54,958 nucleotides of DNA from an uncultured Clostridia bacterium (GCA_948630815.1 CAPIEU010000011.1:1-54958); one strand, 5' to 3'; counted from the first letter of the stretch, positions 25,981-35,186 are shown. A program made the numbers and translations. Notes: generated by a model from the sequence alone, not told the origin.

Positions 25981-26643
25981 ATGGGACAAAAAATGCATCC
26001 ACATGGATTAAGAGTTGGAGTTATTAAAGATTGGAACTCAAAATGGTATGCTGATAAGAAAAATTTTAGTGATTATTTAGTAGAAGACCATAAAATCCGT
26101 GAATATGTTAAGAAAAAATTATTTATTAGTGGAATTTCTAAAATTGAAATAGAAAGAACTGCTAAATTTATTAGAGTAAATGTTTATACAGCAAAACCAG
26201 GACTAGTAATAGGAAAAGGTGGACAATTAGCTGAAAGCTTAAAAAATGATTTACAAAAAATGATAGGTAAAGATATTAATTTAAATATAGTTGAGGTGAA
26301 AAATATTGATTTAGATGCAAGATTAGTTGCAGAAAATATTTGTGCTCAACTTGAAAGAAGAATTTCATTTAGACGTGCGATGAAACAAGCAATGCAAAAA
26401 ACAATGAAAGCAGGTGCTTTAGGAATTAAAACTTCTGTATCTGGAAGATTAGGTGGAGCTGATATGGCAAGAACTGAATTCTATAAAGAAGGTACTATAC
26501 CACTTCAAACACTAAGAGCAGATATAGATTATGGATTTTATGAAGCAAACACAACATATGGAAAAATAGGTGTTAAAGTTTGGATATATAAAGGTGAAGT
26601 TCTTCCAGCTAAGAAAGAGAAAGTGGAAGGAGGAGAGTTCTAA
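25981..26643 (+). CDS. rpsC: 30S ribosomal protein S3
   Basis: mRNA-entry protein with helicase function. 220 residues: GQKMHPHGLRVGVIKDWNSKW start, KH domain (GLVIGKGGQLAE), and C-terminal ISFRRAMKQAMQKTMKAGALG. RBS AAAGGAGG. Stop overlaps the rplP start (TAATG), so coupled. Confidence 0.97.
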   Translation: MGQKMHPHGLRVGVIKDWNSKWYADKKNFSDYLVEDHKIREYVKKKLFISGISKIEIERTAKFIRVNVYTAKPGLVIGKGGQLAESLKNDLQKMIGKDINLNIVEVKNIDLDARLVAENICAQLERRISFRRAMKQAMQKTMKAGALGIKTSVSGRLGGADMARTEFYKEGTIPLQTLRADIDYGFYEANTTYGKIGVKVWIYKGEVLPAKKEKVEGGEF

Positions 26644-27086
26644 TGCCATTAATGCCAAAAAGAACAAAATTTAGAAAACAACAAAAAGGTAGAAATAGAG
26701 GATATGCCTCAAGAGGTAATAAAGTATCAGATGGAGAATACGGTATTCAAGCAACAGAAGCAGCTTGGATTACAACAAATCAAATAGAAGCAGCCCGTAT
26801 TGCTATGACTCGTCATATTAAAAGAGGTGGTCAAGTTTGGATTAAAATATTCCCAGACAAACCAGTAACAACAAAACCAATTGGTACTCGTATGGGTAAA
26901 GGTAAAGGTGCTCCTGAATATTGGGTAGCTGTAGTAAAACCAGGAAGAGTATTATTTGAAATTGCTGGTGTACCAGAAGAACTTGCAAGAGAAGCTATGA
27001 GACTTGCAGCAAATAAACTACCAATTAAAACAAAATTTGTAAAAAGAGAAATTGAAGTAGGTGGTGATAATGATGAAGATAAATAA
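26643..27086 (+). CDS. rplP: 50S ribosomal protein L16
   Basis: A-site tRNA-contacting protein. 147 residues: MPKRTKFRKQQKGRNRGYA start, ARIAMTRHIKRGGQVWIKIFP, and the GKGKGAPEYWVAVVKPGR loop. The short acidic C-terminal tail is encoded in the region that overlaps rpmC. Confidence 0.97.
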   Translation: MPLMPKRTKFRKQQKGRNRGYASRGNKVSDGEYGIQATEAAWITTNQIEAARIAMTRHIKRGGQVWIKIFPDKPVTTKPIGTRMGKGKGAPEYWVAVVKPGRVLFEIAGVPEELAREAMRLAANKLPIKTKFVKREIEVGGDNDEDK

Positions 27087-27273
27087 AATAAATGAAATGT
27101 CTTCACCAGAACTTGAAAATGAGTTAAGTGAATTAAAAACTGAATTATTTAAATTAAGATTTAGCTTAGCTACTAACGGATTAGATAATCCAATGAAAAT
27201 AAAAGAAGTTAAGAAAGATATTGCAAGAATAAAAACAGTTTTAAGACAAAGAGAATTAGCTAATAGAGGTTAG
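27070..27273 (+). CDS. rpmC: 50S ribosomal protein L29
   Basis: Small helical protein at the tunnel exit. 67 residues from ATG 27070 (or 27073), with AGGTGG upstream; it overlaps the rplP end by 17 bases. Contains ELKTELFKLRFSLATNGLDNP and IKEVKKDIARIKTVLRQRE. An alternative upstream GTG at 27061 is part of the RBS region. Confidence 0.95.
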   Translation: MMKINKINEMSSPELENELSELKTELFKLRFSLATNGLDNPMKIKEVKKDIARIKTVLRQRELANRG

Positions 27274-27352
27274 AAGTTAGAAATTAGAGGTTAGAGCGAG
27301 TGTTAAATTTTGAGAGTCCAACCTCAAACCTCAAACATCAAACCTCCAAAAA
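27268..27352. repeat. Heptad inverted-repeat spacer rpmC-rpsQ
   Basis: GAGGTTAGAAGTTAGAAATT left arm overlapping the rpmC stop, right arm TCCAACCTCAAACCTCAAAC; loop of about 20 bases. Confidence 0.75.
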
Positions 27353-27369
27353 GAAAGGAGAAAAGACAT

Positions 27370-27633
27370 ATGGAAGAAAGAAATCTTCGTAAAGTTATGG
27401 TCGGAACAGTAGTGTCTAACAAAATGGATAAAACAGTTGTAGTAGCTGTTAAAACAAATGTTAAACATGATGTTTATGGAAAAATCGTAAAAAGAACATA
27501 TAAATTAAAAGCACATGATGAAGAAAATGCTTGCGGTATTGGTGACGAAGTAAAGGTAATGGAAACACGTCCACTTTCAAAAGATAAAAGATGGAGAGTA
27601 GTTGAAATTACAAAAAAAGCAGTAATTAAATAG
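27370..27633 (+). CDS. rpsQ: 30S ribosomal protein S17
   Basis: Primary 16S-binding assembly protein. ATG 27370 follows AAAGGAGA; the upstream open frame is repeat sequence. 87 residues with LRKVMVGTVVSNKMDKTVVV and DEVKVMETRPLSKDKRWRVVE. Normal. Confidence 0.96.
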   Translation: MEERNLRKVMVGTVVSNKMDKTVVVAVKTNVKHDVYGKIVKRTYKLKAHDEENACGIGDEVKVMETRPLSKDKRWRVVEITKKAVIK

Positions 27634-27728
27634 AGGTTGGAAGTTAGAAGTTGGAGGTTAGAGATTAGAGGTAATTTAAAATTACTATACTAACAACTAA
27701 TACTCTAATATACTAGCACACTAACCGA
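27634..27728. repeat. Heptad inverted-repeat spacer rpsQ-rplN
   Basis: Left arm GGTTGGAAGTTAGAAGTTGG begins at the rpsQ stop; the right arm (CTAACAACTAATACTCTAAT) is more degenerate than in other copies. Confidence 0.6.
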
Positions 27729-27770
27729 TTAAAAAAATTAGATTAAATAGAAAAGGAGGAGTAGGCTAGA

Positions 27771-28139
27771 ATGGTACAACAACAATCAATATTAAAAGTA
27801 GCTGATAACACTGGTGCTAAAGAAATTATGTGCATTAGATGTTTAGGCGGATCATATAGAAAATATGCAGGTATTGGGGATGTTATAGTTGCTTCTGTTA
27901 AAAGTGCTACACCAGGTGGCGTTGTTAAAAAAGGAGAAGTAGTAAAAGCTGTAGTAGTAAGAACTAAAAAACCACAAAGACGTGCAGATGGTTCATATGT
28001 TAGATTTGATGAAAATGCTGCTGTTATAATTCGTGATGATGGTAATCCAAAAGGAACACGTATATTTGGACCAGTAGCAAGAGAATTAAGAGAAAAAGAG
28101 TATATGAAGATTCTATCACTTGCCCCAGAAGTATTATAA
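27771..28139 (+). CDS. rplN: 50S ribosomal protein L14
   Basis: Forms the inter-subunit bridge B8. 122 residues: QQQSILKVADNTGAKEIMCI, GDVIVASVKSATPGG and ENAAVIIRDDGNPKGTRIFGPVARELR. Strong RBS AAAAGGAGG. Downstream spacer of 170 bases contains an AATTTCAAAAA/TTTTTGAAATT hairpin instead of the heptad type. Confidence 0.97.
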   Translation: MVQQQSILKVADNTGAKEIMCIRCLGGSYRKYAGIGDVIVASVKSATPGGVVKKGEVVKAVVVRTKKPQRRADGSYVRFDENAAVIIRDDGNPKGTRIFGPVARELREKEYMKILSLAPEVL

Positions 28140-28169
28140 AATAAACAAATGAAAATCAGCATCTTGCAC

Positions 28170-28230
28170 GCTTTCATCAATTTCAAAAATGCTCAACATA
28201 CAAAATGTATGCCTCCGCTTTTTGAAATTT
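28170..28230. repeat. Inverted repeat rplN-rplX spacer
   Basis: AATTTCAAAAATGC and GCTTTTTGAAATTT form a stem around an ACATACAAAATGTATG inner hairpin. Different sequence from the heptad spacers, same position in the operon. Confidence 0.6.
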
Positions 28231-28309
28231 CTGAAAACGCACATTATACTAATTTTGATTTGTTTTAGTTAGTAACAGACTAAATTAATGAAAAGGAGGG
28301 AAATCCTAA

Positions 28310-28618
28310 ATGAATATAAAAAAAGGTGATACAGTTAAAGTTTTATCTGGAAATGATAAAGGTAAAACTGGTGAAGTTTTAGAAGTTATACCAAAAACCC
28401 AGAAAGTTATAGTAAAAGGTATAAATATTAGAAAAAAACACGTAAAGCCTAGAAAACAAGGTGAAGAAGGCGGAATTATTCCAGTAGAATGTGCAATACA
28501 TTCAAGTAAAGTAAATGTTGTATGCTCAAAATGTGGCAAATCAACAAGAATAGGAATTAGTGAAGAAAAAGAACAAAAAGTTCGTGTTTGTAAGAAATGT
28601 GGTGCAAAATTAAAATAA
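28310..28618 (+). CDS. rplX: 50S ribosomal protein L24
   Basis: Early assembly initiator. 102 residues: KKGDTVKVLSGNDKGKTGEVLEV KOW motif, then a C-terminal zinc ribbon with VCSKCGK and VCKKCGAKLK (four cysteines). RBS AAAAGGAGGG. Normal order. Confidence 0.97.
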   Translation: MNIKKGDTVKVLSGNDKGKTGEVLEVIPKTQKVIVKGINIRKKHVKPRKQGEEGGIIPVECAIHSSKVNVVCSKCGKSTRIGISEEKEQKVRVCKKCGAKLK

Positions 28619-28639
28619 GAAAGGAGGATTTAAAAATTT

Positions 28640-29179
28640 ATGGAAAAATTAAGAGAACAATATGAAAAAGAAGTAGTTCCAGCATTAATGAAGAAATTTA
28701 ATTATAAATCTATTATGCAAGCTCCAAAACTTGATAAAATAGTTATAAATATTGGTTTAGGAGAAACAAAGGATAATCCTAAAGCATTAGAAAATGCAGT
28801 TAACGATTTGAGTATAATAACAGGTCAAAAACCAGTTATTACGAAAGCTAGAAAATCAATAGCAGCATTCAAATTAAGAGAAGGTGCAAACATCGGCTGT
28901 AAAGTTACTTTAAGAAGTGAAAAAATGTATGAATTTGCATACAAACTATTTAATGTAGCTCTTCCAAGAGTTAGAGATTTTAGAGGAGTATCAGCAAATT
29001 CTTTTGATGGTAGAGGAAATTACTCAATGGGTATAAAAGAACAATTAATATTCCCTGAAATCGAATATGATAAAGTAGATAAATTAAGAGGTATGGATAT
29101 TATATTTGCAACTACAGCTAAGACAGATGAAGAAGCAAGAGAATTGTTAACTCTTTTAGGAATGCCATTTAAAAACTAA
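28640..29179 (+). CDS. rplE: 50S ribosomal protein L5
   Basis: 5S-rRNA-binding protein at the central protuberance. 179 residues: KYKSIMQAPKLDKIVINIGLG-like region, KPVITKARKSIAAFKLREG and GRGNYSMGIKEQLIFPEI. RBS AAAGGAGG after 21 bases; tight packing with rplX and rpsN. Confidence 0.97.
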   Translation: MEKLREQYEKEVVPALMKKFNYKSIMQAPKLDKIVINIGLGETKDNPKALENAVNDLSIITGQKPVITKARKSIAAFKLREGANIGCKVTLRSEKMYEFAYKLFNVALPRVRDFRGVSANSFDGRGNYSMGIKEQLIFPEIEYDKVDKLRGMDIIFATTAKTDEEARELLTLLGMPFKN

Positions 29180-29198
29180 TTGAAGGAAGGAGAATATT

Positions 29199-29384
29199 AT
29201 GGCTAAAAAGTCAATGATAATAAAACAACAAAGACCACAAAAATTTAAAACTAGAGAATATAACAGATGTAAAATATGTGGTAGACCACATGCTTATATT
29301 AGAAAATATGGAATTTGCCGTGTATGCTTTAGAAAAATGGCACATGAAGGAGAAATTCCAGGAGTAAAAAAAGCAAGCTGGTAA
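29199..29384 (+). CDS. rpsN: 30S ribosomal protein S14, zinc-binding type
   Basis: 61 residues, the short C+ form with two CxxC pairs (RCKICGRPHAY and ICRVCFRKM). This zinc form is typical of Firmicutes and independent of the long Zur-regulated paralogue. RBS GAAGGAGA. Confidence 0.96.
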   Translation: MAKKSMIIKQQRPQKFKTREYNRCKICGRPHAYIRKYGICRVCFRKMAHEGEIPGVKKASW

Positions 29385-29385
29385 T

Positions 29386-29510
29386 TAGAAGTTAGATGTT
29401 AGATTTCTATAACTGAAATCTCTACTAAAATAAAAATACAAAATTATAGAAAATTAAAGGTAGGAAATAGAAGTTGGTGATCCAACCTCAAACATCCAAC
29501 CTCAAAAAAG
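29386..29510. repeat. Heptad inverted-repeat spacer rpsN-rpsH
   Basis: Begins TTAGAAGTTAGATGTTAGAT; a second left unit AGAAGTTGGTGA and right arm TCCAACCTCAAACATCCAAC lie near its end. Confidence 0.7.
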
Positions 29511-29525
29511 GAGGTAAAAAATAGT

Positions 29526-29924
29526 ATGAATATTACTGATCCAATTGCAGATATGTTAACAAGAATTAGAAATGCTAATACTTCAAAACACAAAACTGTT
29601 GATGTTCCAGCTTCAAACGTAAAAAAATCTATCGCTGAAATATTATTTAAAGAAGGATATATCAAAGCTTTTGAAGAAATAGAGAATGAAAATCAAGGAA
29701 TTATAAGAATTAGTATTAAATATGATGAAAAAGGAAACCGTGTAATTGCAGGACTTAAAAGAATCAGTAAACCTGGTTTAAGGGTTTATGCAAATAAAGA
29801 AGAATTACCAAAAGTTTTAAATGGTTTAGGAATTGCTTTAATATCTACATCAAAAGGAATAATGACAGATAAACAAGCAAGAGAACAAGGTATAGGTGGC
29901 GAAGTTCTAGCCTATGTATGGTAG
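29526..29924 (+). CDS. rpsH: 30S ribosomal protein S8
   Basis: Central-domain assembly protein; autogenous repressor of the spc operon in E. coli. 132 residues: ITDPIADMLTRIRNANTSKH, RISKPGLRVYANKEELPKVLNGLGIALISTS-type region and IGGEVLAYVW end. RBS AAAGGAGG. Confidence 0.97.
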   Translation: MNITDPIADMLTRIRNANTSKHKTVDVPASNVKKSIAEILFKEGYIKAFEEIENENQGIIRISIKYDEKGNRVIAGLKRISKPGLRVYANKEELPKVLNGLGIALISTSKGIMTDKQAREQGIGGEVLAYVW

Positions 29925-29925
29925 T

Positions 29926-30105
29926 CTAGAAGTTAGAGGTTGGAAGTTAGAGGTTGGAAATTATTTCTAACAATAATCTCTAGAATAAAATGAAGTTAAT
30001 TAATGAATTTAACTTTATTATCAAAATATAAAAATAATATTATAAGGTGGAAATAAGAAGTTGGAAGTCCAACCTCCAACATCAAAGGTCCAACTTCAAA
30101 TAAAG
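29926..30105. repeat. Heptad inverted-repeat spacer rpsH-rplF
   Basis: Long spacer: left arm TTAGAGGTTGGAAGTTAGAG at the rpsH stop, a central AT-rich region with GAATTTAACTTTATTATC, and a right arm CCAACCTCCAACATC before the rplF RBS. Confidence 0.7.
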
Positions 30106-30119
30106 AGGTGAAATTATAA

Positions 30120-30659
30120 ATGTCAAGAATAGGAAATAGCCCAATTACTGTACCAACTGATGTAGAAGTTAAAATAGATGGTAAAGTTATAACAGTAAAA
30201 GGACCTAAAGGAACTCTTGAAAGAGAAATACATAAAAATATAGATGTAGCTATGGAAAACAATGTTATTATAATTACAAGACCTAATGATGAACCATTTA
30301 ATAGAAGTTTACATGGTTTAACAAGATCTTTAATAAGTAATATGGTTCATGGTGTAAAAGAAGAATATACTAGAGAATTACAAATTAATGGTGTTGGTTA
30401 TAGGGCTGCGAAACAAGGAAATAAATTAGTGATGAACTTAGGATATTCACATCCAGTTGAAATGGAACAACCAAACGGAATTACATTTGACGTTCCAAAT
30501 CAAAATACTATAATAGTAAAAGGAATTGATAAAGAATTAGTTGGTCAAACAGCAGCTGTTATAAGAACAAAGAGACCACCTGAAGTATATAGAGGTAAAG
30601 GTATTAAATATGCTGAAGAAGTTATTAGGCGTAAAGAAGGTAAAGCTGGTAAAAAATAA
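30120..30659 (+). CDS. rplF: 50S ribosomal protein L6
   Basis: Binds 23S helix 97 near the factor-binding site. 179 residues: SRIGNSPITVPTDVEVKIDGK, VKGPKGTLEREIH and the C-terminal IRTKRPPEVYRGKGIKYAEE. RBS AAAGAGGTG. Normal length and order. Confidence 0.97.
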   Translation: MSRIGNSPITVPTDVEVKIDGKVITVKGPKGTLEREIHKNIDVAMENNVIIITRPNDEPFNRSLHGLTRSLISNMVHGVKEEYTRELQINGVGYRAAKQGNKLVMNLGYSHPVEMEQPNGITFDVPNQNTIIVKGIDKELVGQTAAVIRTKRPPEVYRGKGIKYAEEVIRRKEGKAGKK

Positions 30660-30770
30660 AATTTGGAAGTTAGAATTTGGAAGTTAGAAGTTGGAAATCA
30701 AGAAAGTTCTTCGAAGAAATGACTTAAATCAAACTTCAAACTTCGAACCTCAAACCTCAAATTTAGAAAG
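30660..30770. repeat. Heptad inverted-repeat spacer rplF-rplR
   Basis: Left arm TTGGAAGTTAGAATTTGGAA, right arm CAAACTTCGAACCTCAAACC; loop with palindrome TTCTTCGAAGAA at 30707. Confidence 0.75.
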
Positions 30771-30779
30771 GAGAAAGAA

Positions 30780-31139
30780 ATGGTAAAGAAAACAGATAGA
30801 AAATTTGAAAGAACAAGAAGACATATTCGTGTTCGTAGAAAACTAAGTGGAACAGCTGAATGTCCAAGATTATGTGTATATAGAAGTAATACAAATATTT
30901 ATGCACAAGTTATTGATGATGTAGCAAAAGTTACACTTGTAAGTGCTTCTACATTGGATAAAGAAGTTAAAGAAAAACATTCAAATAAAGTAGCTGCTAA
31001 AGAAGTTGGTGCATTAGTTGCAAAACGTGCCATAGAAAAAAATATCAAAACAGTAGTATTTGATAGAGGCGGATATATTTACCATGGTATAGTAAAAGAA
31101 TTAGCAGAAGCTGCTCGTGAGGCAGGACTTGCATTTTAA
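30780..31139 (+). CDS. rplR: 50S ribosomal protein L18
   Basis: 5S-rRNA-binding protein. 119 residues: RHIRVRRKLSGTAECPRLCVYRS-like core, YAQVIDD and the DRGGYIYHGIVKELAEAAREAG end. RBS AAAGGAGA. Normal. Confidence 0.97.
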   Translation: MVKKTDRKFERTRRHIRVRRKLSGTAECPRLCVYRSNTNIYAQVIDDVAKVTLVSASTLDKEVKEKHSNKVAAKEVGALVAKRAIEKNIKTVVFDRGGYIYHGIVKELAEAAREAGLAF

Positions 31140-31149
31140 AAAACATAGT

Positions 31150-31290
31150 ATGCAGTTAAGAGTTAATAGTGAATAATTTACTAGAAACTCTATGTGAAAA
31201 TAAAATATAGAATAATTAGAAGTGAATAACTAAAATAGACATTAGTTCATCATTGACTCTTCACTATTAATTATTCATTACAATGATTAA
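31150..31290. repeat. Second-type inverted-repeat spacer rplR-rpsE (GTGAATAA type)
   Basis: Left part AGAGTTAATAGTGAATAATT, right part GACTCTTCACTATTAATTAT; same architecture as the heptad spacers but from a different unit. Confidence 0.7.
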
Positions 31291-31311
31291 TGAAGGAGGT
31301 ATAAACCATAA

Positions 31312-31800
31312 ATGGAAGAAAATACACGTGAATTAAAAGAAAAAGTTGTAGCCATTAACAGAGTTGCAAAAGTTGTAAAAGGTGGTAGAACATTTCGTTT
31401 TAGTGCTGTTGTAGTAGTTGGAGATGAAGCCGGACACGTTGGTGTAGGAAATGGTAAAGCAGCAGAAGTTCCAGATGCAATAAAAAAAGCAATTGAAGAT
31501 GCAAAGAAAAACCTAGTTACAGTTCCAGTTGTAGGAACAACAATTCCTCATGAATATGTTGGAAAATTTGGTAGTGCAAATGTTATGTTAAAACCAGCCG
31601 CAGTTGGTACTGGAGTTATAGCAGGTGGTAGTGTTAGACCTGTACTAGAACTTGCAGGATATAAAGATATAAGAACAAAAGTTATTGGAACAAATAATCC
31701 AAGAAATGTTGTTTATGCTACAATTAATGGATTATCAAATATGAAGACAATTGAACAAATAGCTAGAAAAAGAGGAAAAAAAGTAGAAGACATATTATAA
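31312..31800 (+). CDS. rpsE: 30S ribosomal protein S5
   Basis: mRNA-entry and fidelity protein. 162 residues: VVAINRVAKVVKGGRTFRF-type start, GVGNGKAAEVPDAIKKA and GVIAGGSVRPVLELAG. RBS GAAGGAGGT. The next gene in the canonical order, rpmD (L30), is absent here. Confidence 0.97.
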   Translation: MEENTRELKEKVVAINRVAKVVKGGRTFRFSAVVVVGDEAGHVGVGNGKAAEVPDAIKKAIEDAKKNLVTVPVVGTTIPHEYVGKFGSANVMLKPAAVGTGVIAGGSVRPVLELAGYKDIRTKVIGTNNPRNVVYATINGLSNMKTIEQIARKRGKKVEDIL

Positions 31801-31811
31801 GAGCTTCGTTC

Positions 31812-31955
31812 TTAATTAATAATGAATGGTGAATAATGAATAATAAACTATAACACCATTTAACAGTACAATAATTATAAAAATTGAATAATTAAAGAGA
31901 ATAATAAATTAGTGAAAAGCATTATTCATTATTCACTATTCATTATTCACTATAT
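31812..31955. repeat. Second-type inverted-repeat spacer rpsE-rplO
   Basis: Left arm AATAATGAATGGTGAATAAT, right arm ATTATTCATTATTCACTATT before the rplO RBS. The 174-base gap contains no rpmD-like frame. Confidence 0.8.
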
Positions 31956-31974
31956 TAACAAGGAGGTGCACTAA

Positions 31975-32409
31975 ATGAAATTAGACGAATTAAGTCCAGC
32001 AGTTGAAAAGCAAACTAGAAGAAGAGTTGGTCGTGGAATTGGTTCAGGACTAGGAAAAACTTCTGGAAAAGGGCATAAAGGACAAAAAGCAAGATCTGGT
32101 GGAGGAGTAAGAAGAGGATTTGAAGGTGGTCAAACACCATTATATAGAAGATTACCAAAAAGAGGATTTACTAATATTCATGCAAAAAATTATGTAGAAG
32201 TAACTTTAACAATGCTTAATAAATCAAAAGCAGAAGAAGTGAGTGCTGAAACATTACTTGCTGAAAACATTATTTCAAAAGTAAATGATGGAATAGTAAT
32301 TCTTGGAACAGGTAGTTTAGAAAAAAAACTTACTGTTAAAGCAAAAAGATTTACAAAATCAGCTGCAGAAAAAATAGAAGCTGCAGGTGGAAAGATTGAG
32401 GTGATTTAA
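31975..32409 (+). CDS. rplO: 50S ribosomal protein L15
   Basis: Late assembly protein. 144 residues: RRVGRGIGSGLGKTSGKGHKG, the GGVRRGFEGGQTPLYRRLPKRGF motif and a conserved C-terminal KRFTKSAAEKIEAAGG. RBS AAGGAGGTG. Its stop is immediately followed by the secY start. Confidence 0.97.
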   Translation: MKLDELSPAVEKQTRRRVGRGIGSGLGKTSGKGHKGQKARSGGGVRRGFEGGQTPLYRRLPKRGFTNIHAKNYVEVTLTMLNKSKAEEVSAETLLAENIISKVNDGIVILGTGSLEKKLTVKAKRFTKSAAEKIEAAGGKIEVI

Positions 32410-33729
32410 TTGTTTAAAACAATCAAAAATGCCTTAAAAACACAAGAAATCAGAAAAAAATTAATATATACACTAATATTAATTGTTGTTTTTAGATTAG
32501 GATGTTTTATTACAATTCCAGGTGTAGATGCTTTTGCATTAAATGAAGCAATGGGATCTGCAAATGGAGTTGCAGGATTAATTAATATAATTTCTGGAGG
32601 AGCTTTTTCAAGATTTTCTATATTTGCAATGACTATAAGCCCATATATTACAGCATCAATTGTTATACAATTACTTGCGATGGTAATACCAAGCTTAGAA
32701 AGACTTGCAAAAGAAGGTGGAGAAGAAGGAAGACAAAAAATGAATAGATATACCAAAATACTTACAATAGTACTTGCTATTGTTGAAGGGTTAGGAATAT
32801 ATTTATCATATAAGTCTTCAGGAATATTCATTAATCCAGGATTTTTAACAGGATTTATAGTTACATTATCACTTGTTGCAGGTACTGCATTATTAATGTG
32901 GCTAGGTGAACAAATTACAAATAAAGGAATAGGAAATGGTATTTCAATAATTATCTTTATAGGTATTGTTTCAGCATTACCAAGTGTTGTAACAACTTTA
33001 TGGAATTTAATGATGGGTACAGGTGTATTTAGCACAACAGGACTATTAATAGCACTTGGAATTATCATTGGTGCTATAATATTAGTTACAGGTGTAGTAT
33101 TTGTTCAAACTGCCGAAAGAAGAGTTCCAGTACAATATGCAAAAAAAGTACAAGGAAGAAAAATGGTAGGAGCACAAAATACACATATACCATTAAAGCT
33201 TGCAATGGCAGGAGTTATGCCAGTAATTTTTGCAAGTAGCTTTATGACATTCCCAGCAATGATTTTACAAATATTTATAAAAGATATAGCCACCCAAAAT
33301 GGATTTTGGGCAGGAGTATATAAATTTTCAATAGCAACATCAACATCAGATGTTCCAGTAGGATATTCTATTGCTAATGCTATTATATATTTATTACTTA
33401 TTGTTGGATTTACATTTTTCTATACATATGCAACATTTAACCCAGCTGAAGTATCAAATAACATTAAAAGAAATGGTGGATTTATTCCAGGAATTAGAGC
33501 AGGAAAACCAACAACAGACTATTTATCTTCAATAATCTCAAAGATAACATGGTTTGGAGGTTTCTTCTTAGCTGTAATTGCAATTCTTCCAATGCTATTA
33601 AGATTTACAGGATTAAATATTGCATTTGGAGGTACATCTATACTAATCGTAGTAGGTGTAGCATTAGAAACAGTACAACAATTAGAATCACAACTTGTAA
33701 TGAGACATTACAAAGGATTCTTAGAATAA
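32410..33729 (+). CDS. secY: Protein translocase channel subunit SecY
   Basis: Forms the membrane pore for Sec secretion with SecE and SecG. 439 residues with ten predicted transmembrane helices, the plug-region LGCFITIPGVD, SGGAFSRFSIFAMTISPYI, the loop with AERRVPVQYAKKVQGRKM and C-terminal YKGFLE. TTG 32410 is used, preceded by GAGGTGATT within rplO; the two genes abut. A strong terminator follows, cutting the usual secY-adk continuity. Confidence 0.97.
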   Translation: MFKTIKNALKTQEIRKKLIYTLILIVVFRLGCFITIPGVDAFALNEAMGSANGVAGLINIISGGAFSRFSIFAMTISPYITASIVIQLLAMVIPSLERLAKEGGEEGRQKMNRYTKILTIVLAIVEGLGIYLSYKSSGIFINPGFLTGFIVTLSLVAGTALLMWLGEQITNKGIGNGISIIIFIGIVSALPSVVTTLWNLMMGTGVFSTTGLLIALGIIIGAIILVTGVVFVQTAERRVPVQYAKKVQGRKMVGAQNTHIPLKLAMAGVMPVIFASSFMTFPAMILQIFIKDIATQNGFWAGVYKFSIATSTSDVPVGYSIANAIIYLLLIVGFTFFYTYATFNPAEVSNNIKRNGGFIPGIRAGKPTTDYLSSIISKITWFGGFFLAVIAILPMLLRFTGLNIAFGGTSILIVVGVALETVQQLESQLVMRHYKGFLE

Positions 33730-33732
33730 AAT

Positions 33733-33763
33733 AAAACCGATGCTGTGAAAGCATCGGTTTTTG
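33733..33763 (+). terminator. Rho-independent terminator after secY
   Basis: AAAACCGATGC/GCATCGGTTTT stem with a TGTGAAA loop; marks the end of the S10-spc transcription unit. Confidence 0.88.
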
Positions 33764-33880
33764 TCACTTATATTTTAAACGACAATAATGACAAGAATAA
33801 TTACATGTGGGGTATGGGCACTGTTCAATTTTAGGTTTTATAGGTTTATTGTTACGTTCTTTGCACTTAAAAAATCCTAA
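33764..33880 (-). pseudogene. Possible minus-strand gene fragment with cysteine motif
   Basis: On the minus strand the frame ends CPYPTCNYSCHYCRLKYK, with four cysteines in a zinc-knuckle-like spacing, preceded by a basic segment. It has no own start: upstream it runs antisense into the methylase remnant. It looks like the end of a gene cut by the same rearrangement. Weak evidence. Confidence 0.3.
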
Positions 33881-35152
33881 ATGCCTTTTCTGTTCCCACC
33901 GTTTATAGGATTTACTTATATGACCAAAGAACAGAAAAAAGATGTTGAAACTCTTTACCCAAAAGTTAAAAATATAGATTATGTAAGTTGTTGGTATAAA
34001 AAAGCAAGTGATTATATAAATAATACAAGTATAGAGAGTTGTTTTGTTTCTACCAATAGTATAACTCAAGGTGAAACAGTAGCACGTATGTGGGAAAAAT
34101 TAAACATACATATTAATTTTGCATATAAAAGTTTTATCTGGGATAGTGAAGCAAGTCAAAAAGCTCATGTTCATTGTGTAATAATTGGATTTTCAAATAT
34201 AAATAAAGATAATAAATTTTTATATGAAGGAGATAAAAAAGTAAAAGCAAAAAATATAAATTATTATTTATATGATGCACCTAATATTATTGTAACCAGC
34301 AGAAATAGTCCTATAAGTAATGTTTCAAAAATGATATATGGAAATAAGCCAGCAGATGGTGGAAATTTAATTATAGAAGAATCGGAGTATAAAAACCTTA
34401 TAGAAAAGAAACCAGAAATTTCAAAGTATATTAAGCCATTATTAGGAACAGTTGAATTTTTACATAATAAAAAAAGATATTGTTTATGGTTAGAGGGAGT
34501 AGAACCAACAGAGCTAAAGAAATATCCAGAAATAATAGAAAGAATTAGAAAATGTAAAGAAACAAGGGAAAAAAGCATAGCAGAAGGGATTAGGAAATTT
34601 GCAAATACTCCTATGTTATTTGCACAAATAACTCAACCTGTTGGAGAAGCTTTTATAATTATTCCTAGAGTTTCTTCTGAAAAAAGAAGATATGTACCAA
34701 TGGCTTTTTTAGAAGGAGACAATATTGTTACTGATGCAGTTCAAATAATACCAAATGCGACAATATATGAATTTGGAATATTAACTTCAAATGTACATAT
34801 GTCTTGGATGAGAACAGTGACAGGAAGATTAAAAAGTGATTATAGATATTCAAAAGATATAGTATATAATAATTTTCCATGGTGTAATCCAACAAAAGAA
34901 CAAAAGGAAAAAATAGAAAAAACAGCAAAAGGAATACTTGACGCAAGACAATTATATCCTAATAGTTCACTTGCAGACTTATATAATGAAGTAACAATGC
35001 CACCTGAACTAAGAAAAGCACATCAAGAAAACGATAAGGCAGTAATGGAAAGCTATGGTTTTTGCTGGAAAAATATGACGGAAAGTGACTGTGTAGCAGA
35101 ACTTATGAAGATGTATCAAGAAAAAGTAAAAGAATTGAATACAAGCACTTGA
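33881..35152 (+). pseudogene. Truncated MmeI-like type IIG DNA methyltransferase (C-terminal half)
   Basis: The 423-residue frame matches the second half of MmeI-family restriction-modification enzymes. It starts at a mutated motif IV (LFPPFIG, where NPPFxG is expected), then VSTNSITQGETVARMW, WDSEASQKAHVHCVIIGF, the target-recognition part and the diagnostic end TSNVHMSWMRTVTGRLKSDY...RYSKDIVYNNFPW and LADLYNEVTMPPELRKAH. The nuclease domain and SAM-binding motif I are missing and no promoter or RBS precedes the first ATG, so it is a remnant without likely activity. Its position between secY and adk marks an insertion into the ribosomal cluster. Confidence 0.8.
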
Positions 35153-35186
35153 CACATACGATTAACATAAATTGAAAATAAAATTA

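Noticed and set aside
33887..34069. Minus-strand CGG in the frame opposite the methylase remnant
   Set aside because: That frame is antisense to a recognisable methylase segment and has no start, so its codons carry no evidence.
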